A DNA stretch of 64,000 nt from CAVXZE01 sp963766175 (GCA_963766175.1 CAVXZE010000012.1:124001-188000); one strand, 5' to 3'. Shown: positions 44,636 to 55,287, counted from the stretch's first letter. Notes: a model not told the origin generated them from the sequence alone. Made by a program: numbers and translations.

Positions 44636-45925
44636 TCAGCGAGCATTCCCGGCGGCACGTCGGGCTTCCTCCCGAAACTCCGCCATCTCGATCACCGAGC
44701 CGGAGAGCCGGGCCTTCTCCGCGGCGAAGCCCATCAGGTGACTCTCCAGCGAGACGCGGCCCGAGGCCCGGATCTCTCCGGCTGCCCGCCGCTCCAGGAT
44801 CTCCGAGAAGTGGTCCAGGAGCCCGCCGTCACCACCGTAGTGCCCCAGTGCGGACCCACCCATCTCGTGGCGCTCGTCGCCGAGGACGCCGTGACGGCTG
44901 ACCTCGATCACACCGGACTGGAGCGCGCCAGACAGCTCTCCCCGCGTTCCGCTGAGACGGACCCTTCGCTCCTCCTCGGAGCCCAGACCCTGCATCGTCA
45001 GCGAGGCCGTGGCTCCACCCTCGAACTCGACTGCGACGACCTGGTGATCCGCCACGTCGTTGTCGCAGCGGTAGACGCAGCGTCCGTAGGGCCCGCTCTC
45101 GAGGGCACGGCGCCTCGCCTCGCGGCTGGAATCGAGAGAGACATCGCTCCAGGGCCAGATCCGCGCGACCTCGTGATCGGGCCCGAGATAGAAGCGCTCG
45201 GCATCGTGGGGACAATCCTGCTGCGCGGGGCAGCCATCGGTGCAGCGCGCCGGTGCGCCCTCGGGAGCGGCCTCGGCTCGAAAGTGCCCGACGTTTCCGA
45301 AGGAGGAGACCCGGCTCGCCGGCCTTCCGGCGAACCAGACCATCAGGTCGAGGTCGTGGCAGGACTTGGCGAGGATGATGGGAGCAGCGAGCTCGCGGTT
45401 TCGGAACTTCCCGCGCACGAAGGAGTGGGTCATGTGCCAGTAGGCCACGTCTTCCCGGAGGTCGAGGGAGACGAGCTCGCCGAGAACACCGCTCTCGATG
45501 ATCTCGTGGACGCGCCGATAGAAGGGCGTGTAGCGGAGCACATGGCCAATCTGGAGCATCCGCTGCGCCGCCTCGGCGGCCTCGACCACCCGAACGCACT
45601 CCCCGGGCGTCGGCGCGATGGGCTTCTCCAGCAGCACGTGGTAGCCCCGGGCGAACGCCGCCAGGGTGGGCTCCACGTGCAGGGTGTCGCCGGTGGCGAC
45701 AATCGCCAGGGGGGCCAGGCGATCCTCCCCCAACAACTCCGCCCAGTCGCGAAAGCGCCTTTCCGGAGGAATCCCGTGCTCCCGTGCCATCTCCTCCCGC
45801 TTCTCGTCGTCGGGCTCCGCGACCGCTGCGATGTGGAGACGCTCCGGGTTGGCGAGAGCGTATCCCCCGAACACGAAGCGACCACGATTTCCAGCACCCA
45901 GCAATACGGCATCCACCGCCGCCAT
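44636..45925 (-). CDS. Gfo/Idh/MocA-family oxidoreductase
   Basis: A 429-residue NAD(P)-dependent sugar-type oxidoreductase. Rossmann loop AVLLGAGNRGRFVFG, VLLEKPIAPT (the EKP motif with catalytic Lys), and RYTPFYRRVHEIIESGVLGELVSLD in the C-terminal alpha/beta domain. A Cys-rich segment RCTDGCPAQQDCPH (about residues 228-241) and YRCDN further on could bind a metal; these are found in a large subgroup of the family. AGGAGGAG precedes the ATG at 45925. Substrate unknown. Confidence 0.88.
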   Translation of the reverse strand: MAAVDAVLLGAGNRGRFVFGGYALANPERLHIAAVAEPDDEKREEMAREHGIPPERRFRDWAELLGEDRLAPLAIVATGDTLHVEPTLAAFARGYHVLLEKPIAPTPGECVRVVEAAEAAQRMLQIGHVLRYTPFYRRVHEIIESGVLGELVSLDLREDVAYWHMTHSFVRGKFRNRELAAPIILAKSCHDLDLMVWFAGRPASRVSSFGNVGHFRAEAAPEGAPARCTDGCPAQQDCPHDAERFYLGPDHEVARIWPWSDVSLDSSREARRRALESGPYGRCVYRCDNDVADHQVVAVEFEGGATASLTMQGLGSEEERRVRLSGTRGELSGALQSGVIEVSRHGVLGDERHEMGGSALGHYGGDGGLLDHFSEILERRAAGEIRASGRVSLESHLMGFAAEKARLSGSVIEMAEFREEARRAAGNAR

Positions 45926-46075
45926 GGTCTCCTCCTTGCTGCACCGGTTATACTAGGTCACTCGGATGCCCGGCACTGGTCTCTACCGACTCACCGAAGC
46001 TCTCGAACTCGAGACTCGGATCTGCCGCTCTGCAGCCAATCGCCCCATGGGCGGCGCCGCCGACCTGGGGACCCC

Positions 46076-46900
46076 ATGAGATCGGCGCTCCTGCGCGGAC
46101 GCGAGCACCTGGAGATCGGTGCGACCGATGCGGTCTCGGAGGGTCCGGCCGCCATCGCCATCTCCATGGGTGGTGCGAGGAAGACATACATTCACACGGA
46201 TCCCAACGAGGACTCGGTGCTCTTCGCCGTCGGCGCTGCGGGCATCCTGGTGGCCCTGGCGGATGGACACCGCGGCTTCGAGGCTTCCGAGGTCGTTCTC
46301 GAGCATCTGCTCGCCCACCCCGGGCCCCAGTGGGTGGAACCGGGCGGTGTGACACCGGCTGCCTGGGACCGCCACGCCCTCGCCGCACTCTGCGACGCCA
46401 ACGGGGAGATCCTCCGCGAACGACTCGACACCGAGATGGGAAAGGCGCGAACCACGCTCGCCCTGGCACTGGTGCTCCCCGAGAGCAATGCACTCCTATA
46501 CGCCTGCATCGGCGACAGTCATCTCTTTCAGGTTCGTCCAGACGGCGTCGTCGAGCCCACCAAGGCCGAAGCCGCCGTGGGAATGGACTGCTTTCTCGGC
46601 CACGGTCAGGAGACGCCGGAGAGTCTGGCGGAGAAGTGCCGGATCGGAACGGAGCCCTTGGAGGATACGACCGCGGTGGTCCTCGCCAGCGACGGACTGT
46701 CGGAGCACCAGATCGGTGTCGAGGACCCGGGAGCCGCGGTGTTCCAGAGCGTCGAAGCCGCGAGGAAGGCGGCGCCGGCGTTGCGCCCACTCGAGGCCTC
46801 GAGAAACATCGTCGACGCCGCCCTGGCCGCCCACCGGAAGAACGCATCCGGCGACAACATGTGCGCCGCAGTGGTCTGGCTGGAAGGACTCGGAGAGTAA
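46076..46900 (+). CDS. PP2C-like serine/threonine phosphatase domain protein
   Basis: A 274-residue protein with the PP2C metal-site stretches: HTDPNEDSVLFAV, LVALADGHRGFEASE (Asp-Gly), TTLALALVLPES, YACIGDSHLFQV, TTAVVLASDGLSEH and GDNMCAAVVWLEG. The Asp residues of the bimetal centre appear preserved, so it is probably an active protein phosphatase. ATG 46076 is the first start close to the motif. No partner kinase is visible next to it. Confidence 0.78.
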   Translation: MRSALLRGREHLEIGATDAVSEGPAAIAISMGGARKTYIHTDPNEDSVLFAVGAAGILVALADGHRGFEASEVVLEHLLAHPGPQWVEPGGVTPAAWDRHALAALCDANGEILRERLDTEMGKARTTLALALVLPESNALLYACIGDSHLFQVRPDGVVEPTKAEAAVGMDCFLGHGQETPESLAEKCRIGTEPLEDTTAVVLASDGLSEHQIGVEDPGAAVFQSVEAARKAAPALRPLEASRNIVDAALAAHRKNASGDNMCAAVVWLEGLGE

Positions 46901-46926
46901 GGGAAGACAGGGAAGAGCCGGCGGCG

Positions 46927-48044
<1,118 letters not shown>

Positions 48045-48048
<4 letters not shown>

Positions 48049-49253
48049 CGCAGCGGGGTTCGGAGCATGTCAAGGAAGGCCTGGCGCCGCTGAGGCGAGT
48101 GAATCAGCAAGCCGGCGAAGATCGCCAGGTAGAGCACGCTGAAAGCGATGCGCACGTCGGTGCTTGGAAACACGAGCTGTACGCCAAACAGGGCCGCCAG
48201 CATGACCGCCTCCACCCGGGTGATCTCCAGGTTGCAGATCAGCAGCGTCGCGAGCAGCGACTGCGCGGAGGTCAGGTACAGCTCCTCGGTCTGTCTCCCG
48301 TCGAGGGGGAGACCGCGAAAGCTCATCGAGGCCATGCAGTAGGCGATCGGCAGCGCGCCGACCAGAAGGGTCCACTGGTTGACCTTCGAGGAGATCAGCG
48401 CGCCGAGTCCCATCCCGCCGCGCAGGCGGTATGCGAAGAGGATCGCAATCATGAACTCCGGGGCCTCGGAGGCCAGCGGCGCCACCCACTGGACCAGGAT
48501 GAATTCGTCGATGGCGTAAGTGCGACCGACGTGCACCAGGCCGTCGGCGAAGGGTTCCGCGGAGACGAAGATGGCATATCCCGCGAAGACCAAGAGAACC
48601 AGCGCCCATAGGCGCCGCCCGAAATCACCGAACTCCCTGTCGAGAAGGGCCGCGGGGCCGACCAGCGCCACCTCCTCCGAACCACCGTGGGCGGCGGAGA
48701 AGGCGTACCAGAGAAACAGGCCCAGAAGGATCGCGGCGTCGAACAGGTTGATGTAGCCGTCGAGGGGAACCACGAACGAGTAGAGCGTCGCGAAGAGAAG
48801 GAAGCGGATCTCGACACGGTGATGAGGCTCGATGCTGAGGGCTGTGGTGCGATTGCGGCGGCAGGCTACCAGCGCCACCGCCGCCCAGCCCAGGCCGATC
48901 AGCAGCCGGTTCGCGCCGGTCATGTTGGCGACCGCGTAGTGGGCGTATTGGGGATCTTCTGCCGCCTTGATGGCGAAGTGGACATCGACGGCGTACTCCG
49001 GGAGCACGCTCACCAGGGCCAGCACGAGGAGTGCCAGCGATTGGGGAATGTCCCGTTCCGCCAGCTCGGTCGCCCAGGAGAGAATGAACGCACTGCCGAG
49101 AATCGCCACGCCGGCGAGCACTGCGACGATCTCGGCTTGCAGGCCGACGCCTCCGAGGGCATGGGCGATCACCCAGGGAAGCGGAAGAGCGGAGGCGGCG
49201 AGGAATCCCGCCAATGCCCGCATCCCCGCCGTCTTCTTCCTCTTGGCAGGCAT
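48045..49253 (-). CDS. Sodium/calcium exchanger family (CaCA) membrane protein
   Basis: A 402-residue polytopic protein with two homologous halves. The alpha-repeat motifs are LVSVLPEYAVD with MTGANRLLIGLG in the first and LASEAPEFMIAILFAYR with KVNQWTLLVGALPIAY in the second. These supply the acidic ion-binding residues of the CaCA superfamily. It probably exchanges Ca2+ or another cation across the inner membrane. ATG 49253 overlaps the PfkB stop by one base, and the three minus-strand genes from 50188 to 46927 overlap each other, so they form one operon. Confidence 0.88.
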
Positions 49254-50188
49254 CAGAAGCTGGCGCCGAACTCTCTCTCGAAGCGCGCCCGGAACGCACC
49301 GAGGTCCAGCGTGAGACTCTGTGTACCTTGTCTCTCCACCATCAGTGAGCCCATCAGACTCCCGAGCCGGGCGCAGGTCTCGAGGGGGAGATTCCGCCGG
49401 AGTCCGAAAAGGAACCCGGCGCGATAGGCGTCGCCGCAGCCGGTGGGATCGACGACTTCCTCCGCCGCGACGGCCGGAATCTCCTGACGGTCGCCTGCCC
49501 TCAGCAGGATCGATCCCTTCTCGCCCTGCGTGACCACGACGGCGCCCACCCGTCTCGTGATCTCGTCCTCGGTGAGGCGGGTCTTCTCGAGGGTCACGGA
49601 CCACTCGTAGTCGTTGACGGCGTAGGTAGAAGCTCCTTCCATGAGTTCGATCAGCTCCTCGCCGTCGAACAGCGGCAAACCCTGCCCCGGATCGATCACG
49701 GTGGTGACGCCGCGCTCCTTGAGCGCGCGTGCGTTCTCGATCATCGCCGTCTTCCCGTTCGGGGAGACGATGCCGATCTCGAATGGCTGGTCCACATCGG
49801 AGAGCTTCGCCTCGTGGGCCCGGTCCATGGCGCCGGAGTGAAAGCCGATGATCTGGTTGTCGTCGAGATCCGTGATGATGTAGGCACCCGCCGTCGCCTC
49901 GTCTTCGAGCACGCGAATCCAGTCGCGACGGATGCCGTGCCGATCCAGCCACTCGCCGTAGGCGACGAAGTCGTTTCCCACCGTAGCGAGGATGATCGGA
50001 TCCTCTCCCAGCAGGCGCAGGTTGAAGGCGATGTTCGCCGCGGTTCCGCCGAAGCTCTTGCGAAGTTCCGGTACGTGGAAGGCCACGTTCAGCATGCGGA
50101 TCTTCTCGGGCAGGATGACGTCCCGAAAACGGCCGCGGTAGACCATGATGAAGTCGACTGCGACCGAGCCCGTGCACAGAACCGACAT
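49253..50188 (-). CDS. PfkB-family sugar/nucleoside kinase (adenosine-kinase-like)
   Basis: A 311-residue kinase of the ribokinase fold. MSVLCTGSVAVDFIM starts the fold, KSFGGTAANIAFNLRLLG is the first PfkB signature and VVDPTGCGDAYRAGFLFGL the second, with the catalytic Asp of GCGD. The substrate is not certain; adenosine or another nucleoside is suggested by similarity to bacterial adenosine kinases. ATG 50188 is chosen since the frame above it is not conserved. First gene of the kinase-exchanger-oxidase operon. Confidence 0.85.
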   Translation of the reverse strand: MSVLCTGSVAVDFIMVYRGRFRDVILPEKIRMLNVAFHVPELRKSFGGTAANIAFNLRLLGEDPIILATVGNDFVAYGEWLDRHGIRRDWIRVLEDEATAGAYIITDLDDNQIIGFHSGAMDRAHEAKLSDVDQPFEIGIVSPNGKTAMIENARALKERGVTTVIDPGQGLPLFDGEELIELMEGASTYAVNDYEWSVTLEKTRLTEDEITRRVGAVVVTQGEKGSILLRAGDRQEIPAVAAEEVVDPTGCGDAYRAGFLFGLRRNLPLETCARLGSLMGSLMVERQGTQSLTLDLGAFRARFEREFGASF

Positions 50189-50265
50189 GGAGAGACCTCC
50201 GCTTTGCGCAGTCTCGCGGGCGCCAACCCGGGCGTCAATGGGGATCCGGAGGTAGACTCGACGCA

Positions 50266-51135
50266 ATGCGGATTCCCGAGCTGTACGCCAGCGGACGGCC
50301 GGTTTTCTCGTTCGAGTTCTTCCCTCCGAAGACGGACGCGGGATATCGATCACTATTCCGCACCATTGCCGATCTGACCCCGCTCGAGCCGGGCTTCGTC
50401 TCGGTGACATGCGGCGCTGCCGGATCGACGCGCAGGAAGACCGCAGACCTGGTGAATCGCATTCAGCGGGAAACCGGGCTCACGGCGATGGCCCACGTGA
50501 CCTGTACCGGACACAGCGCCGAGGAGCTGGCCGGTAGTCTCGATGAGATGGAGCGCACGGGAATCGAGAACGTGCTCGCTCTGCGCGGAGACCTGCCCAA
50601 GGATCAACCGGACTGGCAACCGGCCCCGGGCGGATTCCGCCATGCGAACGAGCTGGCAACGTTCATCAAGAGCCGCTTCGGCTTCAGCCTGGGGGGCGCC
50701 TGCTACCCGGAGAAGCACCACGAAGCGCCGAGCTTCGAGGAGGATCTCGCGAACCTCCGCAAGAAGACCGAGGCCGGCGTCGAGTTCCTGATCACCCAGC
50801 TCTTCCTGGACAATCGACCCTTCTTCCGCTTCGTCGAGCGGGCGCGGGATGCGGGAATCGAGGTTCCGATCGTTCCGGGAATCATGCCCATGGTGAGTCT
50901 CAAGAACCTGCGCAGTGCCATGCAGCTCTCACCGGGTTCCGAGGCGCCGCCGGATCTCGAGGAACAACTGGTAGAAGCGGGCGAGGACGCCGACCGCGCC
51001 ATCGAAATCGGCGTGCAATGGGCCACACGGCAGTGTCGCGAGCTCCTCGACCGGGGCGCTCCGGGAATCCACTTCTTCACTCTCAACAAGTCACCGGCCA
51101 CGCGCAAGGTGCACGGAAATCTGTCGAAAAGATGA
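50266..51135 (+). CDS. metF: Methylenetetrahydrofolate reductase
   Basis: A 289-residue TIM-barrel flavoenzyme that reduces 5,10-methylene-THF to 5-methyl-THF for methionine synthesis. SFEFFPPKTDAG contains the catalytic Glu, FVSVTCGAAGSTR the folate/FAD site, ALRGDLP the conserved Arg-Gly-Asp, and FLITQLFLDN and PIVPGIMPM the rest. It overlaps purN by four bases; both are folate-dependent one-carbon enzymes, so co-regulation is sensible. Confidence 0.95.
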   Translation: MRIPELYASGRPVFSFEFFPPKTDAGYRSLFRTIADLTPLEPGFVSVTCGAAGSTRRKTADLVNRIQRETGLTAMAHVTCTGHSAEELAGSLDEMERTGIENVLALRGDLPKDQPDWQPAPGGFRHANELATFIKSRFGFSLGGACYPEKHHEAPSFEEDLANLRKKTEAGVEFLITQLFLDNRPFFRFVERARDAGIEVPIVPGIMPMVSLKNLRSAMQLSPGSEAPPDLEEQLVEAGEDADRAIEIGVQWATRQCRELLDRGAPGIHFFTLNKSPATRKVHGNLSKR

Positions 51136-51779
51136 GCGCGAACGAGACTCCTGCTTTGCTTCGTGTCGGCGTGTTGCTCTCGGGCGAGGGCACCAGCCTC
51201 GAGAACCTCTTCGAACGCATCGACGCCGGAGAGGTTCCTGCAACGGTCGCGGTGGTGATCAGCTCCAAGGAGAACGTTGGAGGTCTCCGTCGCGCGGAGC
51301 GGCGCGGTATCCCCGCCGTCGCGATCTCCCGCAAGCGCCACCGCGACCTCCGCGAGTTCAACGACCTGATTCACGCGGAGCTCGAGAGGCATGGCGTGGA
51401 GTTCGTCGCGCTCCTCGGCTTTCTCTCCGTCTTCGAGCTGCGCGGCAAGTTCGAAGGACGCGCCATCAATGTCCACCCGGCCCTGATCCCCGCCTTCTCG
51501 GGAAAGGGCTTCTACGGGCGGAAGGTCTACGACGCCGTCTTCGAAAAGGGGGTGAAGGTGACCGGCGCCACGGTGCACTTCGTCGACGAGGAGTACGACC
51601 ACGGCCCGATCATCCTCCAGGAGGCGGTCCCGGTGCTCGAAGACGACACCGTCGAGACACTGGCCACGCGGGTCCAGGCCGCAGAGCGCCGCCTGGTCCC
51701 CGAAGCCATTCGGCTCTTTGCCGAGGGCCGCCTCGAGATCGATTCCCAGCACCGCGTCCGCCTCCACAAGCCGAATTGA
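51132..51779 (+). CDS. purN: Phosphoribosylglycinamide formyltransferase
   Basis: A 215-residue formyltransferase using 10-formyl-THF in purine synthesis. VGVLLSGEGTSLENLFERI is the GAR-binding N-terminus; INVHPALIPAFSGKGFYGRKVY carries the catalytic Asn and His; HFVDEEYDHGPIILQ has the conserved Asp. ATG 51132 overlaps the metF stop. No other pur gene is next to it. Confidence 0.9.
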   Translation: MSANETPALLRVGVLLSGEGTSLENLFERIDAGEVPATVAVVISSKENVGGLRRAERRGIPAVAISRKRHRDLREFNDLIHAELERHGVEFVALLGFLSVFELRGKFEGRAINVHPALIPAFSGKGFYGRKVYDAVFEKGVKVTGATVHFVDEEYDHGPIILQEAVPVLEDDTVETLATRVQAAERRLVPEAIRLFAEGRLEIDSQHRVRLHKPN

Positions 51780-51783
51780 CGAA

Positions 51784-51812
51784 AGGCGAAAATGAGGCGA
51801 AAATCGCCTCAT
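51784..51812 (+). promoter_or_regulatory. Perfect palindrome and direct repeat at the imuA start (likely SOS operator)
   Basis: ATGAGGCGA (51792-51800) and TCGCCTCAT (51804-51812) are perfect inverted 9-base arms around AAA. The half-site AGGCGAAAAT also occurs directly repeated at 51784-51793 and 51795-51804. The right arm includes the imuA start codon at 51811. As imuAB operons are usually repressed by LexA or a similar SOS factor, this is the best operator candidate; the sequence does not match the E. coli LexA box. Confidence 0.55.
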
Positions 51813-52506
51813 GTCGGCGCGCCCCCCCTCCCTCGCCATCCAAGCCCTGCTCCGGGATCTCGGACCGAGCCTGCACCGCGGAATAGGCCCCGATGCCCCC
51901 CTCACCCGCTTTCCGACGGGACTCCCCGGTATCGATCGCCTCCTCGATGGGGGCTTCCCACGCGGACGTCTGAGCGAGATCGCGGGGTCGGCCTGCTGCG
52001 GCCGCACCTCCCTGGCCCTGGCCCTGGTGGCCAGGACCACCGCTGCCGGCGAGGTGGTCGCCCTGGTGGACGGCGCCGATGCCTTCGATCCCCCCTCGGC
52101 CGCCGCGGCTGGCATCGACCTCTCTCGCGTGCTCTGGGTAAGGACGTCCGAGGTTCCCGACGCCCTCCGCAGCACCGAGCATCTCCTGGCGGCCCGGGGC
52201 TTCGCCCTCGTCCTGCTGGATCTCGCCCCCGGCCGGCAAGCGCCGGCCCGCATTCCCTCGTCCGCGTGGTCACGGCTGCGAAAGACCGCGGCGGGCACGG
52301 ATACGGCGCTGGTGGTGCTGGGGGATCGACGCCTGACCGACACCTTCGCCGATCTCGCAATCGAGATGAGCGGGGCGAAGCCGCGCTTCCAGGGCACCCC
52401 GACTCTGCTCGAAGGCTTCGATGGGAGGGTCCAGCTGGTGCGCAACCGCATGGGTCCCCACGACTGCGCCGTCGCCGTGCGCTGGCAAAGCGCGAGTGCT
52501 GCGTGA
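51811..52506 (+). CDS. imuA: ImuA, RecA-like mutagenesis accessory protein
   Basis: A 231-residue protein with a RecA-like core: FPTGLPGIDRLLDGGFPRGRLSEIAG, then a P-loop GSACCGRTS (59-67) in which the catalytic Lys is Arg, and Walker-B-like FALVLLDLAP. ImuA works with ImuB and DnaE2 in translesion synthesis after DNA damage; ATP hydrolysis seems doubtful with Arg in the P-loop. The start codon lies in a palindrome. Ten bases separate it from imuB. Confidence 0.85.
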   Translation: MSARPPSLAIQALLRDLGPSLHRGIGPDAPLTRFPTGLPGIDRLLDGGFPRGRLSEIAGSACCGRTSLALALVARTTAAGEVVALVDGADAFDPPSAAAAGIDLSRVLWVRTSEVPDALRSTEHLLAARGFALVLLDLAPGRQAPARIPSSAWSRLRKTAAGTDTALVVLGDRRLTDTFADLAIEMSGAKPRFQGTPTLLEGFDGRVQLVRNRMGPHDCAVAVRWQSASAA

Positions 52507-52515
52507 GGGGTCGTC

Positions 52516-54048
52516 GTGCGCATCGCCTGCCTGCTGGTCGCGGATCTCCCCCTGGCCGCGGAGCTACGGGCCCACCCTGAGCTCCGGGGAGCGCCCCTCG
52601 CCATCGCCTCCGGCGCCGGCTCCCGGGCAGAAATTCTCGCCATCTCGCCCGAGGCCGCCCGGAGCGGAGTCCGCCCCTTCACCACGGTGGTGCACGGACG
52701 CGCGGCCTGTGCAGAGCTCTGCGTTCGCGTCGCCTCGCCGGCCCTGGAGCGCGCCGCTCGGGACGCACTGCTGGACGCCGCGCTCTCGACCTCCCCCCGA
52801 GTCGAAGCCGCCCCTCTGAGCTCGGGCATCTACGCCGCGGAGGCCGCGGTCTACATCGACGCCCGGGGGATCTCCTCGCTCTTCCACTCGGAGGCGGGAT
52901 TCGCCAGCGCCCTGATCGCCCGGGCCGAGAAGCTCGGCCTTCCGGCCGTGGTCGCCATCGCCTCCTCCCGGGGAGTCGCCCACATCGCCGCGCGAAAGTG
53001 CGCTGGAACCCCGGGGGCCACGGAGGTGATCTCCCCCGGTGACGACGCGGCCTTCCTCGCCCCCCTGCCGATCGACCTGCTGAATCCAGAGGACGAGCTG
53101 GCGGAATCCCTCACCCGCTTCGGAATCCACCGGGTCCAGGATCTCACCCGGATTCCGGAGAGCGCCCTCGTCACACGACTCGGCGGCGGGGCGCGAAAGC
53201 TCCTCACCCTGGCTCGGGGCAAAGAGAGCGATCCTCCCGTCCCCACTCCTTCGCGAACGCATTTCGAGGAGTCCGTGGATCTCGAGGCACCCGTGAGCCA
53301 CCTCGAGCCCTTTCTGTTCGTGCTGCGAGGGATGATCTCCCGCCTGGTTACCCGATTGGCGTGCCGCGCACTCGCCTGTGGGGATCTCGACCTCGATCTG
53401 GATCTCGAGGGTGGCCAACGTGACGCACGGCGCATCGGCGTCGCATCCGCCACCCTCGACCCCCTCGTCCTGGTGCGCCTCGCCGCGCTCTCCCTCGAGT
53501 CGCGCCCTCCCCCGGCCGCCATCGAGAGCGCTTCTCTCGCCACCGCGGGATCTCCAGTGCGCAGCGACCAGCTCGACTTCTTCCGGCCCGCCGGCCCCAC
53601 CCCGGCGGTGCTGAGCCGGACCCTGGCCGAGCTCGAGGCCCTCTGCGGCCCCGGCCGGATCGGCGCTCCGGTCGTCAGCGACAGCCACCGGCCGGACGCC
53701 TATGCCATGGCGACCTTCGCCCCGAGCTCCGGCGCGGGATCCCTGGTACGAGACGGAGACGCGCACGCCGAGCTTCCCCACGGCTGCCTGGCCGTCCGCG
53801 CCCTGCGCCCTCCCATTCCCGCCCAGGTACAGGCTTCCCTCGGAAGCCCCGAGTGGATTCGCAGCGCCCTGGCCAACGGAGAGGTGATTCGCTGTGCCGG
53901 TCCCTGGCGCACCACCGGTGGCTGGTGGTCCCGGGAAGAGCGCTTCGCCTTCGACCACTTCGACGTCCAGACCAGCGACGGCCTGGTCGTCCGCCTCCGC
54001 CTCGATCTGATCACCGGCTGCTGGCAGATCGACGCCGTGTACGACTAG
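52516..54048 (+). CDS. imuB: ImuB, inactive Y-family polymerase-like protein
   Basis: A 510-residue DinB-like protein starting at GTG. The N-terminal DxD of active Y-family polymerases is missing (IACLLVADLPLAAEL) and the central Ser-x-Asp-Glu motif reads AAEAAVYIDA, so it cannot polymerise. The rest of the fold is there: GVAHIAARKCAG, LPIDLLNPEDELAESLTRFGIH, and QLDFF (about 355-359), a likely beta-clamp-binding sequence. ImuB recruits the clamp and DnaE2. No dnaE2 follows in this window: the next gene runs the other way. Confidence 0.9.
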   Translation: MRIACLLVADLPLAAELRAHPELRGAPLAIASGAGSRAEILAISPEAARSGVRPFTTVVHGRAACAELCVRVASPALERAARDALLDAALSTSPRVEAAPLSSGIYAAEAAVYIDARGISSLFHSEAGFASALIARAEKLGLPAVVAIASSRGVAHIAARKCAGTPGATEVISPGDDAAFLAPLPIDLLNPEDELAESLTRFGIHRVQDLTRIPESALVTRLGGGARKLLTLARGKESDPPVPTPSRTHFEESVDLEAPVSHLEPFLFVLRGMISRLVTRLACRALACGDLDLDLDLEGGQRDARRIGVASATLDPLVLVRLAALSLESRPPPAAIESASLATAGSPVRSDQLDFFRPAGPTPAVLSRTLAELEALCGPGRIGAPVVSDSHRPDAYAMATFAPSSGAGSLVRDGDAHAELPHGCLAVRALRPPIPAQVQASLGSPEWIRSALANGEVIRCAGPWRTTGGWWSREERFAFDHFDVQTSDGLVVRLRLDLITGCWQIDAVYD

Positions 54049-54063
54049 CGGGGATGGTGTTGC

Positions 54064-55278
54064 CTACTTCTGCCCGATCCGGGCAGCCGCCGCCCCCCGG
54101 AATCCGACCTGGCGGTTCTCGTCGCTCACCTCCACCGTCCGCTCCGCGAGCTCACCGTACCCGAAGCGCGCCTGGATCCGATGCGAGCCCGGCGCCAGCG
54201 AAAGATCTCCGATCGGCGTAGCACCCACTTCGCGTCCGTCGACGACGATGTTTGCCCACGGAACCGCATTGATATCGACGAGCACCGGGGCCGCCGACAC
54301 CGCGGCAAGCACCGCCGCGCCGGTCGGCTCGGTGGTCCGCAAGAAACTCGAAAACGACCCCGTGATGACGCCAGCGACGACGGCCGCGCTAGCGGCGATC
54401 CCGACGCGGCGCCACGTGGGCATGCCATGGCCTGGGCGACCGAGACGGCGGGCAACCGCCGGCACCGCCGGCTCTGGCGTAGGCGGAAGCTCCCTTGGCG
54501 GAGCGCGTCCGGCCCCGGCCACCCGCTCGGCCGAGTGGCGCATCCTGGGCGGATTCGAAGGCACGCCCTGCTTCCCCGGCACCCCGCGGGACGCCTGGCC
54601 GTCGAGAACCTGACGCAGCTCGCACGGAACCTCGTTCACGGGTTTCGGCCTTCGCGTTGCGAGGGTTTTCACGGCGCGGCGTCGCGAAGAGGAGAGCGAC
54701 AGATCGCGCGCGATCTCCTCGAGCCCGGTGCGGGGCCTGGACTCGGCGCGCCGGTACCTCAGGGGAACCCTGGGCATGTCCGAATCGACGACCCGCGGAA
54801 TCCGGTAGAGCGCAGATCCGTCAATTCCCGCCCACACGCGGCTCAGCCCCCAGTCGCAGCGACGAAGCAACGCCGCAAGGTGCCGGAGCGTGTCCTCGGG
54901 AATCGCCTGGGCTTCGTCCAGCAGCAGCAGGTTCGGCGCCCACGGACGCCCGCCGCGCATGAGCTCCGGCACCAGCCTCTCTTCCCCTGCGTCCGTCGGC
55001 AGGCGCAACAGAGTGAGGAGCCACCGGACGGCCTCCTGGGGCTCAAAATGGAGGAACGGGCAGTAGAACACGCGACCCGGTCGAAGCGGTCGCGCTGCGA
55101 GGTGACGGAGTAGGAAGGTCTTCCCGACGCCGGGCGGTCCCATCAGCAGCACGTCGTGGGCCCCGGAAGCGACGTGCTGTTCGACGCGGTCGAGAGCCAC
55201 CTCCACCGGGGGGAGGAGCAAGGCGGCCGGCTTCGCGCGTTCGTAGGGGCGTTGGCCCAGGGGGGAACCAGAAAGCAT
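54064..55278 (-). CDS. ExeA/GspA-like AAA ATPase with membrane helix and PEGA domain
   Basis: A 404-residue protein. Residues about 15-175 are an ExeA/GspA-type ATPase (P-loop LLMGPPGVGKTFLLRHLA, Walker B LLLLDEAQAIPEDTLRHL). A disordered, Pro/Arg-rich linker follows, then one membrane helix near 305-325 (GIAASAAVVAGVITGSFSSFL) and a PEGA domain (VPWANIVVDGREVGATPIGDLSLAPGSH). The PEGA would face the periplasm. GspA/ExeA helps assemble secretion channels through peptidoglycan; no gsp gene is near. ATG 55278 is directly after a TATAAT box, so the transcript may have almost no leader. Confidence 0.72.
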   Translation of the reverse strand: MLSGSPLGQRPYERAKPAALLLPPVEVALDRVEQHVASGAHDVLLMGPPGVGKTFLLRHLAARPLRPGRVFYCPFLHFEPQEAVRWLLTLLRLPTDAGEERLVPELMRGGRPWAPNLLLLDEAQAIPEDTLRHLAALLRRCDWGLSRVWAGIDGSALYRIPRVVDSDMPRVPLRYRRAESRPRTGLEEIARDLSLSSSRRRAVKTLATRRPKPVNEVPCELRQVLDGQASRGVPGKQGVPSNPPRMRHSAERVAGAGRAPPRELPPTPEPAVPAVARRLGRPGHGMPTWRRVGIAASAAVVAGVITGSFSSFLRTTEPTGAAVLAAVSAAPVLVDINAVPWANIVVDGREVGATPIGDLSLAPGSHRIQARFGYGELAERTVEVSDENRQVGFRGAAAARIGQK

Positions 55279-55287
55279 CTCTTCTAT

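Noticed and set aside
52564..53958. Long minus-strand open frame opposite imuB
   Set aside because: It is a typical high-GC shadow frame with low-complexity Gly/Arg composition and no family signature.
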